DNA from: Arbacia lixula
Taxonomy: Eukaryota > Echinodermata > Echinoidea > Arbacioida > Arbaciidae
Length of the DNA: 64,000 bases
Direction: 5' to 3'
NCBI GenBank assembly: GCA_963669155.1
Contig: OZ022584.1
Coordinates: forward strand, 10,679,098 to 10,743,097
A program made the translations under genes and the position numbers. The notes below the pieces were generated by a model that made no database searches, was not told the DNA's origin, and worked only from the letters and a program-made list of their open reading frames with translations. Within the stretch, counting starts at the first letter, position 1, and the number at the start of each line of letters is the position of its first letter. Shown here piece after piece: positions 23,132 through 34,924 of the stretch.

Positions 23132-23630
23132 TCACACTTGTTTGAATTTTTGTCTTACCATCATCATCATCATCGTCATCGGCATGTCGATAGACGCGTG
23201 GGTGTGGTCTCTGTGTGATGAAGCATGAAAGTGCGCGCGCTTTGGTAACCTCGAAGACATTAAGTAATCGCATTATACGGGAACCGTCTTGACAGGCCTG
23301 TCTGGTGGTATAGAAGGTCGGGTCACATTTTCAACACTTGTTAGAGCTTTGTCGTTCCACCGTCATCATTGTCATCGTCATCGTATAGACGCGTGGGTGT
23401 GGTCTCTGGACGCGCGCCCTTTGCTGACATCGTAGGCAATTATGGAACCGCCCTGTCTCGTGGTATACAAGGTATCGGTTCGAGTCACATTTTCAACACT
23501 TGTTCGAGTTTTGTCGTACCATTATCATTATCATCGTCATCGCCATAACCTTGATGGACACGTGGGTGCGGTCTCTATTTGGTGAAGCATGGAAGTGCGT
23601 TACCCTGACAGGCTTTGTAATCCAGGTACA
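23132..23630 (+). repeat. Three-unit tandem repeat, ~165-190 bp period
   Basis: Units start at 23132, 23323 and 23485 with TCACAYTT-TCAACACTTGTT. Each contains a TCATC-rich run, then GACRCGTGGGTGYGGTCTCT, and the first two end in a GGTATA-AAGGT sequence that leads into the next unit. The GGTTCGAGTC ahead of unit 3 resembles a tRNA B box, but no matching A box or cloverleaf is present. Confidence 0.8.
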
Positions 23631-23884
23631 TCGGGTCGGGTACACACATTCGAAGACAGGGGACTGCCGGTTCAAATCTTGCTTGGCTTGTATCATAAAG
23701 CGATCCACTTAGTTTTCTTCCTTCTCATTGATGTACAAATCGATGCACTGTGCTTGAGGGTGAAGAGTTTTTGGAGTGAACAGTAGAGTAGTTCCGCCGT
23801 ATTACGATTGAAGAGTGATTTTCGCATGATTATGTATAAGATTACTGTTCCGGCATCACAGTGTCGGGTGGTCATAATACACAA

Positions 23885-24171
23885 GGGGGTGTTTCACCAA
23901 GCTGTTTTCAAGCTAAGAACGACTTTACGCATGACTTTACGAATGTTTTATTACAATGGGTGTTAATTTCCAACAATCCCAATCAATTTCGAGCAATCAT
24001 AAGCTTTGTATTCAGACGCCTGTTAACAACACAAATGCTAATTCACAAAGATCAGATTTCAACTTTAGCTGATGGGAATCAAAATCATTGAGAATCTGAT
24101 TTAGCAGAAGGGGGTCACCAGTTGTGCGTAAAGTCGTTCTTAGCTTAAGAACATTTTGGTGAACAACCCCC
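23885..24171. mobile_element. GGGGGTGTTTCACC foldback element, copy 1
   Basis: The left end is GGGGGTGTTTCACCAAGCTG and the right end, inverted, is GGGGGTTGTTCACCAAAATG. It shares TTGAGAATCTGATTTAGCA and GGTCACCAGT with the element at 48697, so the two belong to one family. It is about 100 bp longer than that copy. No clear target-site duplication. Confidence 0.75.
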
Positions 24172-24349
24172 AGGTTCAATACAATCATGTACATGCAAAC
24201 TGTAACGAAGGGATTCAAGTTGACAAATAAAATGGTGGAGTGGTCTAAGACCTTATGTGTGCCAAAAACTTACATTCTACGGACTTACTGTGTATTCAAA
24301 ATTGTGCAATAATAAAGTAGTGGCGGATAAAGAGAGTTAAATACAATAA
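24172..24349. other. Non-coding spacer
   Basis: Nothing recognised. Confidence 0.4.
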
Positions 24350-24466
24350 AGTGGCCGTTGTAGACAACGGCCAATATGGAAAGACGGTCGTTAAAGATAG
24401 GCGATCGTTATACAGTGGTATTTACATATAGGTGGTCTTTATAGGATACTGGTCTTTATAGAAAGG
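24350..24466. repeat. ~17-bp degenerate minisatellite
   Basis: About seven units of GGTCGTTATAGA plus a short linker (GGCCGTTGTAGA, GGTCGTTAAAGA, GATCGTTATACA, GGTCTTTATAGG, GGTCTTTATAGA). The first units form a perfect GGCCGTTGT/ACAACGGCC inverted pair. Confidence 0.75.
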
Positions 24467-24516
24467 TTTGACCAACAACAAACATTATTTCAAGGAGCTC
24501 TCTACTACTAGTCACA

Positions 24517-24608
24517 TGATGGGCATGTGATATTGTGATATGTATTTTCTACCAATAATGCGCACACATCACATTGAGCAGCCATTTTTCTGGCACACGA
24601 TGGGTTAA
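24517..24608 (+). repeat. ~90-bp dispersed repeat, copy 3
   Basis: The right half ACCAATAATGCGCACACAT, TTGAGCAGC and CTGGCACACGATGGGTTAA closely follows the 4898 copy. The left end is diverged. Confidence 0.65.
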
Positions 24609-25211
24609 TAGCCGCCGAGGCTCATGGACGCTACAACAACACAGCCAATGATATCACGTACGTGGCCACCATGTGATCACGTGACCACGTTCCCTATTCG
24701 ATTCCCTAGCGGGAATTTGGGTCGTAGTGCTTCATCTCCATTCTCACACGATTACACGTAGGCTACTTTGCGAAGATTGTTCGGCGTTCTTCAAGCCAAC
24801 CTTACAACAGCATTATCCATCATAGGCACGCCTTCCATATGGTATCTATATATACCGAAAACTGTCTGGCTCGATGTGTTCTGAATTAACGTTTTCTCAA
24901 GGTAATACTCTACCAGCGTTTAGATGCAGTTGATTTGATTATATACATTTATCAAAGTACTCCATAGTTCATTTTGGTTGGTAAGTGTACTTGAAATAAT
25001 TGACAAATCTAGAAAATCAAATGGCCATACGGAGGACGTGCAGGCTAGTTGCTATTTTCACACCCTTCACTACTAGCGTAAGCTATTCACTCCAAAAGCG
25101 ACGGCTTCATCTTCTCTAAAATGAAATACATGAAACCTTTTCTTTTTCTACTAAATACCGCATGGATGACACATAAGTTACCAAGGTAGAATCTAACATT
25201 TTGCTAAAGAA
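24609..25211. other. Non-coding interval
   Basis: No coding or repeat signal recognised. Confidence 0.4.
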
Positions 25212-25257
25212 GGGGGGGGGGGGGGGGAAGTTTCAGATCACCCCCCCCCCCCCCCCC
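25212..25257. repeat. G16 ... C17 inverted homopolymer pair
   Basis: Sixteen G (25212-25227), a 13-base spacer, then seventeen C (25241-25257): a G/C hairpin, and on either strand a potential quadruplex or i-motif sequence. Confidence 0.95.
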
Positions 25258-26529
25258 ACAACCGGAAATTCGCTACACTGGTTTTAGTCTACAAGGCCAC
25301 CACCTCATCTCATTCCACTTGACAAAATGAAAATACATTTCACACTTTCTAAAAAAAAATCTTAATAAATCATCCTTGGCCATTATTCGATCACGTCGAT
25401 GATGACCTCCCAGAAAACAGAAAACTATGAATATTTTATGAGCTATCAAAATCATAGAGCCACATCTAGATAGACAGGAAGATAGGCTGGTATGTACTCA
25501 AGGACAACCTGACATAGTGCAATCATATGATGGAGTCCTACCTGTTGCAATTTAGACGCAGGAACGTTACTAGTCATGAGTGACAAAACAGATATGATAT
25601 ACCGTAAAGAACCCTCATCTAAACATTATTCGCAGCTTTAAATAAAGGTATTATCCCAACAGAGGTCAATAACAATCCATGTTAGTATAAGCAATGTTTA
25701 CTCCTTTATCATTCACCCACACATACACTGCGGTACGTGCTACACTGTATCTGCGAATCCTGTTTATGAACAGAAAAGTGCAGTGCAGTGCGGCGTAGAG
25801 CGCCTGGTCATCATTGTACGGTGCAGCGACGTAAACGGTGTAATAACGCCCGTTAGACATGTTAGATATGTTTTTCGTCACATCATTGATCAAAAGGTGG
25901 AGAGGAAACCTTTTCTCCTTTCCACCCCCCTTCCTTTATTCCGTCTCTCTCTTTCTCGCCAGAGACGGTGTTCCCCCGGCCCTACATCCAGGTCAGAACC
26001 GTCTGGGTGTGTCGCTCCAGCACGAGGCGCCACCTCGGGTCTCATCCAGCCCCTCTCAGCCCCTCTCAGGCCCGGCTATAAGCGGGGTGTGATCGTTCTG
26101 GCCGTAGCGCGGCCACATGCCCAGCGGCGGCGTCGCCTTTGATGTGAGGCGATAAGTTGCCGGGAGAACTGTATAGCGCAGCTGCGGCGTAGCGACACAT
26201 TTACACGTTACCAGATAGGCAACGCCTCCGCTACGAATGCACTCATGTCCATACAGCGAGCTTTTATCATTTCACACAAAGTGGCGGCGCCATAATGCAT
26301 GTTCAGTTTAGTTTCATATGTTTACTAAGACACATGAGCCCGGGTAATGTGTACACGGTGTAAATACATTAACATTTCTACGAATTGTGAGGGTGTGAGT
26401 GCTTTATGGAAAATGATCTGTATTGAAACATAATCAATCATGTTTTTGTAATTGTGAATGATTACGTCTTCTCCACTTATGGGTGAGAATGTATTTCCAT
26501 ATCTTCCTATTCAATTCCGCGTTGTACAG
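25258..26529. other. Non-coding interval with a GC-richer block
   Basis: Sequence at about 25940-26240 is richer in GC and CpG than its surroundings, and a 119-codon frame overlaps it (25783-26142), but I see no domain, and the interval contains a small CAGCCCCTCT duplication. It could be a CpG-containing regulatory block. Confidence 0.3.
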
Positions 26530-26632
26530 AGTTTGACCCTTTGTGTGCCAGATAAAACGCTGCTTCGTGGAATGTGAGTGTATTATCAATTACTGATGAG
26601 AACTACACATATGGCACTCTACGAGGTTAACC
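26530..26632 (-). repeat. ~90-bp dispersed repeat, copy 4 (inverted)
   Basis: Plus strand reads TTTGACCCTTTGTGTGCCAG, then GCTGCTTCGTGGAATGTGAG, and ends GGTTAACC. This is the reverse complement order of the 4898 copy. Confidence 0.65.
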
Positions 26633-28085
26633 ATTTCCTGGTATGTGTTTTGCCTCTTTATATAGCACTATCAACTCGGAAGTTAAAGTATCTCTTTCGA
26701 TGTTAAATCATGTAAGTAGTTTCCTTTGAATATGATATCTTATATCTGGTTAAATAAAAGACTTTTAGTAAAAGTTTCACAAAGTATACGAATAGCTAAG
26801 GGTCATGATATCTACCTGTTTACATGTATCTCTTCAAAGGCAAATGGGTGATTCGAGTTACACGAGTAACACAAGAAAGAAGTACCGGGCACCACTGCGT
26901 AATATCCCTTTTTTCATGCAAGATTCGCATGATCTAGTTCAATATTATGTCTGGCCACCCGACAATATAACTGAACTGAATAAATGTATATTCACGTTAT
27001 TCACGATGTAATTCACTATATCCGATGAGCACATCCTACCATTCAAATGTATGTGATAAAAATATGAAATACTCTATAAATGAGCTTCATAATATTTTAC
27101 ATGTCGTTTGTATATTATCATTATTATCAAATATTATCATTGTTTTTAAGTTTGAAATTATGTTCCTATGAAAACTGTATTCAATGAATGCCACAATCTG
27201 GTTGTTTGAAAGTGGGGGCGTGTTGCTATTTATTTAGTCTCATTAAATATTAAATAAGTTGATTTTAAAAAGGGGTCGGTGCGGGGGCGGCGATAGAAAT
27301 ATGTTGCATACGGTTACACATACCAAAGAAAAACGGCAAACGTGTACAAACAGTTATCGCCACATACAGCTCTCGCCTACGTCTTCTTCTCAGTCAAACG
27401 TATTAATTTCCTATGACAGTCAGTGCTGCTCCTTTGCTTGTGTGTGCATTTCTAATGTACATATGTGACGATAGCATCCGCAGTATTAATGCACCCTGTA
27501 TCTAGACAGATGCTGCTATGTATATGTAGGTTAGGTTTGCTAATAGCACACAACGGGTTAATAATCTACTCCGCCAATGAAACAACAAATCATTAAACAT
27601 TGCCAGCACGAATCTCGTTCCCCCCACATCTGTCTCCAATAAATGACAAACCCTTGATATTTGAAATATAGCGCCCCACAATTATATCATTCCCGCCCTG
27701 GCAGGCAAGGGTTTGGCAGCCCCCAAACTCTTATGGGCACAACGTGCTGTTTGTAGGTGATGGACGTCAGAGATAACATTATGAAAAATGATCACGCGTT
27801 GTACACATCCGACACATTCTGATAAATGTCACGGCCGTCGGTGCAGAGACGACCTTAGCCCATCTTATATCGTATACTCATGCACAAGCCATCGAGATTC
27901 AGCTCACGTGTATCATAATTTCATCTGCATTTGACATTCAAGGGATGGAATAGTATTGTTCATGACGACGGGAAACAATCATGATAGAACCACTCGGCCG
28001 GCATCGCTGGATCTATTATTTTTCAATATTCGTGTTATCATGAATATCTATCTATTTCAATGTCTATTCAAAAGATATTCAACGT
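26633..28085. other. Non-coding interval
   Basis: Around 27530-27563 there is a fragment (CACACAACGGGTTAA) of the ~90-bp dispersed repeat end. Sequence at about 27640-28020 is of balanced composition without readable frames. No gene identified. Confidence 0.4.
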
Positions 28086-28194
28086 AATTGTTGTTGTTGT
28101 TATTGTTGATAATACTATTACTACTTAACACTGTGTGTATATGCATGTGTGTGTGGGGGGGGAAGAAAAAAGGAGTGTGTATGTGTGTGTGGTT
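28086..28194. repeat. Compound (TTG)n / (TG)n / G8 tract
   Basis: Short trinucleotide and dinucleotide arrays with a G8 run. Confidence 0.8.
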
Positions 28195-28480
28195 GTGATT
28201 GTGGCTTTTGATGTGTGCATTAATTTGGTTATTTCCTTTCATCCCTTTTCTTCTTATTATTCCTTTATTCTTTTTCTTCCTTTTGTTACATACGTTTTAT
28301 TATGACATAATATTACCTAGCAATGTATTGGATGTTCACTTAAAGTTGGTAAATGGTACCTCCTGCTTACTGAAGCCTTTTCTTTGGAGTTCTCCGCCAC
28401 CTATGCTTTCTCTCAAGTATATTACTATGTATTTTGATGTTTTTACTTTGATGAAAATTAAATTGAATTAAATTGAATTC
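28195..28480 (+). mobile_element. Possible LINE 3' end with (AATTG)n tail
   Basis: A T-rich stretch closes with TGATGAAAATTAAATTGAAT and further AAATTGAATT units at about 28450-28480. Pentanucleotide tails of this kind terminate many non-LTR elements. No coding remnant is readable upstream. Confidence 0.35.
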
Positions 28481-28664
28481 AATCATAAATTTGAGATGAT
28501 CCTTTCCTGTCTACTTCGAAATGGTAAGTGTGATCATTGCAGAATGACACGGGTTTATCACGGGTCGGAGAGTCTTTTCTACTTCTACTTCCCTTAAGTC
28601 TGGTCTGGCGGACGCTGCGTATTTTGTTTTATATGTGTGTGATTATGTATGTTTGTGAAGACGT

Positions 28665-28716
28665 CGTGTGTGTGTGTGTGTGGGGGGGGGGGTGGGGTTG
28701 GGGTGGGGGGGGGGGG
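28665..28716. repeat. (TG)n followed by G-rich tract
   Basis: TG array passing into G10, TGGGG, TTGGGG and G12 blocks, which fits a G-quadruplex pattern. Confidence 0.9.
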
Positions 28717-29767
28717 TGAGAGTACAGAGTAACCTAACGTTTTTGTATGGAAAGCATGGTTATCGCATGTCTGACCTGTAGTTAATTGTAATGTAGTTTA
28801 AAGTAGGTGAATGCATTAGAATTAGAATTCACACTTTTGAAGCTATCTTTTATTAACAATCAATTAAACTTGTATTCTGTATCTTTACGTTTAAGCGGAT
28901 ACTGCATAAAGATGTACTACAGGGCACTCAGGCAAACGAATGCCTACTGACTAAATTACACTTTTACACCTTGATCTTGACAGGGTTAAAGCCATCACCT
29001 GACGAATGAGCGTCGAATTTGTTTTGCGCCGTCAACTTGGTAGCGAGTCTCCTTAATTGGGTGCCGATACAAGGGCATGGGCGCACGAGCGGCAACATGT
29101 ACATCACCGCAGTCCTGACCCTCGCTTATTCCATCCCTTGGAATAATTCCATGTAATAGGAGAGACACGGGAGTTTACCAGTCGGGCAAAAGACTGCTAG
29201 ATGGCTCGGAACGTCAATAATGAAGAGAATGGGCGGGGGAGGGGGGTGGGGGGCAGGAAAGGAAGAGAAGCGAGAAGGAAAAGAAGACGTGGTGGGGTAG
29301 TGGTCAGAATAGAATTCATGGCCGCTTCGGGGATTTTACATCGCGCCCCCTCGATTCAACAGAAGAGATCGCATAACAGCTGAAGAGAATATTAATGAAG
29401 GGTCTCGCGGATTTCCGCTGGCATACTCCAATCCCTGCTCACTTCACCTGTCTGCTACGTCTGTCCATCTACGAAGAAGACCCGTCATTGAATAACAAAC
29501 CACTGTCAAGTTATGGATTATTCGAAAAAAAGTGAGAGTGAGTTATCAATTAATCTTTATCAGATATTTGCGTATTTATATAGCTTTAATGATAAAACAT
29601 CATCAATGTCAAGCACAAGAATACAATATCGAACATGCAATACAAATAAGTAGAAGAAGAACAGATACTGAGTAATATCTATTCTTGCAGACTACCTAAA
29701 CGAATTTACCAACCTACCGAGATATTCGTTAAGGCGCCATTGATGGTTTTTGTGTACAGCTACTATA
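28717..29767. other. Non-coding interval
   Basis: The block at about 28980-29480 is balanced in composition and partly G-rich (29230-29300). A Gly/Arg-rich 60-codon frame there follows from the G-rich composition. No gene seen. Confidence 0.35.
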
Positions 29768-29817
29768 CATGATTTACGTACAGCAGCAATTTGTCTTACA
29801 GGGAAAGAGTTAAGGAG
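29768..29817 (+). repeat. ~90-bp dispersed repeat, diverged fragment
   Basis: CAGCAGCAATTTGTCTTACAGGG then AAGAGTTAA resembles GAGCAGCATTTTGTCCGGCAC...GGGTTAA of the 4898 copy. Confidence 0.3.
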
Positions 29818-30724
29818 CAAATTCTCTACAGAAATATATGCAAGTTCCTCCCAACAAAGGCAGGCAAATCAGAAAGATTGTTGAACATTTGGGGGAAAAA
29901 CGATAACTTAATGAATAAGAGCGTCTTAACTGGTAGCCAGACATGCGTGATAGTTTGATCAGCATAATCATACTGCGTCAAACATCGTATTATTCAAATT
30001 ATTACTTGCACGTGTGCTGTTGCGTTGTAATGTCAGGTCGAAGAGTGCAACGCATCCGACATCGACAATGCTCGCAAAATCACGAACAAAACGCACACTT
30101 CAAATCAAGGACAGAAGAACAAAAGAATTCAGTTATATCATTTGGAGGCAAAAATGTGTAACAATGAGACAAGCCATTTTTAGACTGAACTTCCCTGGCG
30201 AGATCCCGGGCTCAAGGACAAAACCACGTGGTTATAATTGCGTTTCTTGTCGCAGTGTATACAGCATGCTGTATAATGTACATGCGACGAAATTGCTTCA
30301 CGCTCAAGGATTCTTGTTATAAAAGCATGATGGATGCTCGGATAACTGACCAAGTTTATACACAAATATGACCTAATGTAATGGTCATATTCAGTTATGC
30401 GGACGTCATGGGATGCACTTCATTGTTATTTCATGAAGTGCATACTGTAGGCTGCTAGGCTATGGTGGAAGCTAACCGATATATTGCTTACTTTCGCTGA
30501 CGGCGTTCGTTCCCGCTAGTCTCAAAGCGTCAACCGATATGCTTTTGAATCATGGGAAATGGTTTGAAATGGATTTGTGATATCATGCGTATGTGTATGA
30601 GTGTGTTTACTTTATAATACTTGTAAAATTAACGGATTCGAAGATTTTTGTTTACAATAGAGAAAAAGTACAGATATCCCTGATTTAATGACTGTAAGCT
30701 TTTTATGTGTATGAGTTCGTATAC
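29818..30724. other. Non-coding interval
   Basis: Short unsupported frames on both strands; nothing recognised. Confidence 0.4.
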
Positions 30725-30732
30725 GTGTGTGT

Positions 30733-30765
<33 letters not shown>

Positions 30766-30774
30766 TGCGCGCGG
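30725..30774. repeat. (GT)n(GC)n microsatellite
   Basis: Alternating purine-pyrimidine GT and GC steps, a sequence type that can adopt Z-DNA. Confidence 0.95.
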
Positions 30775-32293
30775 GTGAGCCGTTGCAGATGCCTAAAAAT
30801 GCAAGTGACAATGGCAATCAGAGAAGCCAACAGATGATCAAACGCGTGCTTAATTGACTATAAGTACCTCTTTTATGCAATTTACACCCAGGTTACATTT
30901 CGACATAATTATTTACCATTATCTAATTATCTCAGACTGCAGGTTGGGTTAATGTAATTACATTGTAGATACATTGTTAAAGTAAAAACATGCTTGGAGA
31001 TTACTTTATGGAAAGATTGGGAAATCACTGAACGGATAACAAGGTCTCAGTAACTATGGTAACTACGTAAGTACATTGTAGAAACACATTAACAACATTA
31101 ACAAGGTGATTTTAATCAAAAAGACATACATGATACATCAGGGTAATCAGACAAAGAGAAAGCAATTTGCTGACGACTGAAGGAAGACCGCATACATGCT
31201 TACATTTTATACCAATCCATGTGCCATTACCATCTTGTTCCTCCTCAAAGAGAGCCGCCAATAATCGGCTGTATTACTTTTGGTAATGATAGCCTGCCTT
31301 GAAATCCTTTCATTTCCTTCTTTTTAATCTTCAAGCCGCCAAAGCTTTATTGGACCATCAAAGGATCTTCGAACATCGCCATCTCCTTTCATTACCAATC
31401 AAAGCGCAGTCCTTCAGAAGAAAGTCCCCTGAAATGTTTTTACAGCAATTATTGAAAGAGAAGAGCTCCGACAAAAAACACTTTAAAAGAATTGGATTTT
31501 TATTTTATCCGCCCATTAAGAGCGTCAGCGCGTTGCTTTAGCATTGTATTAAAACGGCGCTGATTCCCGGCGGCGTTTGTGTCCCGTTTCCGCTAATGTT
31601 CCCCGTGGCATCCTCTGGAGACCCTAGAAGCCTTTGGTAAGTAGTGGTCAATCGTAGAGGACGAAATGGATCCCAGCCTCTTATACAGATCCACTTGACA
31701 ACACCATTATAAGCCTAAGCCCTAGTGCTGAGCAGAGCTATATTTTGTCACGAAATGTTGAAACATGATATTTCAGGAAGAACATGTTCGCGATGACAAC
31801 GGTCGTAAAGAAAATTCTACCAGTGCATCGGCGGTCAATAACTCCCCTTTGAGAGGTGAACGAACCATGCCATCATTTCAACAACCATTGACAGTGAAAT
31901 CGATCTCTTTTTGAAATATACTATTTTTGCTCTTATATGATTTTGAACAGTAATAACTAAGTAAATCCTAATTTGAAGTTCATTGGGCGTCCAGTATTGC
32001 ATTTCAAATGGAATTCGGGTCAAGTTTGAGTAGGACATCACCGGATAGAGTGATGCTCAGATTTCCATATTTCACGCCTTTTCACGTGTGTAATGCTAAA
32101 ACTTAAAATGCAATATCTATAGCAGTGATTGTTTCGTTCTTGTACATTTGCTGCCAGAACATTTAGTTACTCTTCGTAAGTTACTCATTATATTGGCACC
32201 AAACTTTTTCATAAAGTTTCTCCCACGCTTGTCATCCAGTCAAGTATGAAATCTGACACATATTGACACGTTTACAGGTTAAAAAAGCTGTAA
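30775..32293. other. Non-coding interval, possible constrained block
   Basis: Sequence at about 31205-31620 has no simple repeats and holds several ATTA, TTATTGG and TTACC words. This could be cis-regulatory DNA, but nothing proves it. No gene seen. Confidence 0.25.
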
Positions 32294-32508
32294 AAGTAGC
32301 AGTATAGTAATATCAGTAGTAGTAGTAATAGTAGTAACAGTAGTAGGAGTAGTAGACGTAGTCATGGTAATAGTAGAAGTAGTAGCAGTAGCTAGTAGAA
32401 GTAGAAGTAGTAAAAGTAGTCATGGCAGTAGTAGAAATAGAAACAGTAGCCAGTAGTACTAGCAGCAAGAGTAGTAGCAGTAGTACTAGCAGTAGTAGTA
32501 GAAGTACG

Positions 32509-32544
<36 letters not shown>

Positions 32545-32568
32545 ATAGTAGTAGTAGAAGTAGTAGTG

Positions 32569-32614
<46 letters not shown>

Positions 32615-32716
32615 AAGTAGTAAAAGTAGTAGTATTAGAAATAACAGCAGCAGTAGCAGTAGCAATATCAGTAGTAGCAACAGTAGTAGTATCTGTAGTA
32701 TCAGAAGTAGTTGCAT

Positions 32717-32767
<51 letters not shown>

Positions 32768-32889
32768 CGGTAGCAATATCAGTAATAGTGACAGTAGTAG
32801 TATCAGTAGTATCAGAAGTAGTTGCAGGAGAAATAGTAGTAGTAGTATTAGCAGTAGTAGTAGCAGTAGAAGTAACAGCAGTAGTAGCA
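32294..32889. repeat. ~600-bp AGT/GTA trinucleotide satellite
   Basis: Nearly continuous AGT units with AGC, AGA and ATA variants, pure in the middle and degenerate at the edges. Longer period structure is visible: the block ending AGCAATATCAGTA...GACAGTAGTAGTATC is duplicated (about 32660-32720 and 32770-32830). Poly-Val and poly-Leu frames of about 155 codons on the two strands are by-products. Confidence 0.95.
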
Positions 32890-33387
32890 TTATAAATACT
32901 ATTTCATCAAATGAAATGTCATCGCTGTTCTTTCCAAGAACATGCAAAGTGATTGACTTAAATTGATTTTAATGTATCAATTCAACGGTAATGTAGCACT
33001 GTTAATGAAAAGGCATAGGTCTGCATGACTTTCATTAAAATAAAATGGAGAAGGAATATCACGTTACTCATGCTAAACTTTCAATGACCTGGATATTAAT
33101 ATCGTCATGCTCAAAGCTAGAATCGCAATATATACAAGAAAGCCTAATTACCTAGGGGATTCCTCGGTGTACAAATCATGACGATCGAGACAAACATTGG
33201 GTTCTTTCTATATACACATGGAAAAGCTGAATCAACATCGAATGAGAGCGCTGCTTCGATTCTCATGATTATGATTGCGCTCCTTCTCTCGCTGTTATCT
33301 CTCGACCATCTTATGTGCGTGACAAGTCTGCCGACCAATGCATGTTGAATCCCAAGACTCCAGCCCCATTACTTAAACCACCTATCA
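32890..33387. other. Non-coding interval
   Basis: Nothing recognised. Confidence 0.4.
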
Positions 33388-33397
33388 CCCCCCCCCC

Positions 33398-33434
<37 letters not shown>
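33388..33434. repeat. C11 run and (CA)n microsatellite
   Basis: Eleven C followed by TA and a pure CA array. CT/CA-rich sequence continues loosely to about 33660. Confidence 0.95.
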
Positions 33435-33435
<1 letters not shown>

Positions 33436-33660
33436 TCCCTCTCTCGCTGTTTGAACGTCACACTATATTTCTCTCTTTCACACACTCACACCCACACACA
33501 GACCCAATGTATATAAATCACTCAATACACAATTTAAACACACTCGACCTCTTTGTCACTCACTCCACCCGCTCTCTCTATTTCTCTTCCACCACTTTAT
33601 CTCCCCCTTGTTTTATCGCGCTGCCTTATCTATCTTTCACAATCTTTTATTTTCACATAC

Positions 33661-34197
33661 ACACCAACTCATGAACAAGTAATCGAACGATTCTCATAAA
33701 AGCCTTTTTTAATTAACTTTTCCATCAGCTTTTACATCGACCTCTCCCTTTTTGCTTTTTATTGCCATCACGATAATTATTATTTTGATCAGTCGGTTGT
33801 ATATTGTTTTACAATAGATAAAAGACTTGTTTTGATGAGTGAGGTAACCGAAGCATATTATTGAGTCCAAACAACAAATGCAAAATGAGCTGATGAATAC
33901 AATGTAAGATTATGAATATCTTGTCAATGTATTTTTACCTTTAAGGTACATGAAAATAAGCAAAAATATGACATTTCTCACCAGTTTTGAGTGTATTAAG
34001 AAGAGGGTAAGAAGTTGTAACGCAGCCAGATGATGAACGAATTTGTGATATTTTGACTACGAGAGTGATCATGATATCATACTTGTGATCACGCTGACGA
34101 CGATGGTATTGAAATGATGGTTAAGATTGGTATCATTGTTGGCATAATCATATCATCTTAGAAATCTGTATTATGCTGGTGAAGTTATTGTTGTTGA
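33661..34197. other. Non-coding interval
   Basis: AT-rich, no signal. Confidence 0.4.
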
Positions 34198-34440
34198 TTG
34201 CATCGACCACCACCATAACCACCCTCTTCTCTCTCCCCTCTTCCTCCTCCTCCTCCTCCTCCCCCTTATCATCCTCATCATCGTTATCATCGCCACCACC
34301 ATCCGCTTTCTCCTCCCAATCTCCCCCATCATCACCAAAATCATCATCTCCACTATCATGACCTTCATGATTCTTACATCCACCCCAACTTCATCTACCT
34401 CATCATCAAAACTATCATTCATACATGAACAAACACACAC
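34198..34440. repeat. CCT/ATC trinucleotide-rich polypyrimidine tract
   Basis: Imperfect TCC, ATC and ACC triplets that pass into CACACA at the end. Frames here are composition artefacts. Confidence 0.8.
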
Positions 34441-34840
34441 ACACATTCATGTACACACATACACATACGAAAATTATTGTCATTTATAGGTTTATATACA
34501 CGTAAACGCATCCCTTGATGAGCACGCCAAAGGGACTACTCTAAAGCTTTTAATCGATAGCTCAAGTACTTGTTCTTCACACCATCATATCCCAGCTGCA
34601 CATTAGTGTGAAGAGCCAGGATATATTTAGATCCGGAGTGGACATCATCCGCCTTGGCACATCAATGCATACAATAGACATGCCTATATATGTATATGAA
34701 TTGAAAAGTCACCCTTTTTTATCTGTTCAAAATATAAAAAAGAATATAAGCATACATTTCTATATGAATAGATAAGTATTCCCCCACTACCCACACACAT
34801 ATTCATGAACATTACAGCATACACCGTTAAACATACACTT

Positions 34841-34888
34841 GCACACACACACACATTCACACACACACACTCACACACACACTCACAT

Positions 34889-34920
<32 letters not shown>
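34841..34920. repeat. (CA)n microsatellite
   Basis: CA array with TCA interruptions. Confidence 0.95.

Positions 34921-34924
<4 letters not shown>

Noticed and set aside
23470..23490. tRNA gene suggested by GGTTCGAGTC
   Set aside because: No A box at the right spacing and no cloverleaf; part of a tandem repeat.
25783..26142. 119-codon plus-strand frame
   Set aside because: Frame follows a GC-rich, Arg/Pro-rich stretch; no domain, and an overlapping frame is equally open.
32422..32947. Frames of 153-157 codons, Val-rich on plus and Leu-rich on minus
   Set aside because: Direct products of the AGT trinucleotide satellite; both strands are open for the same reason.
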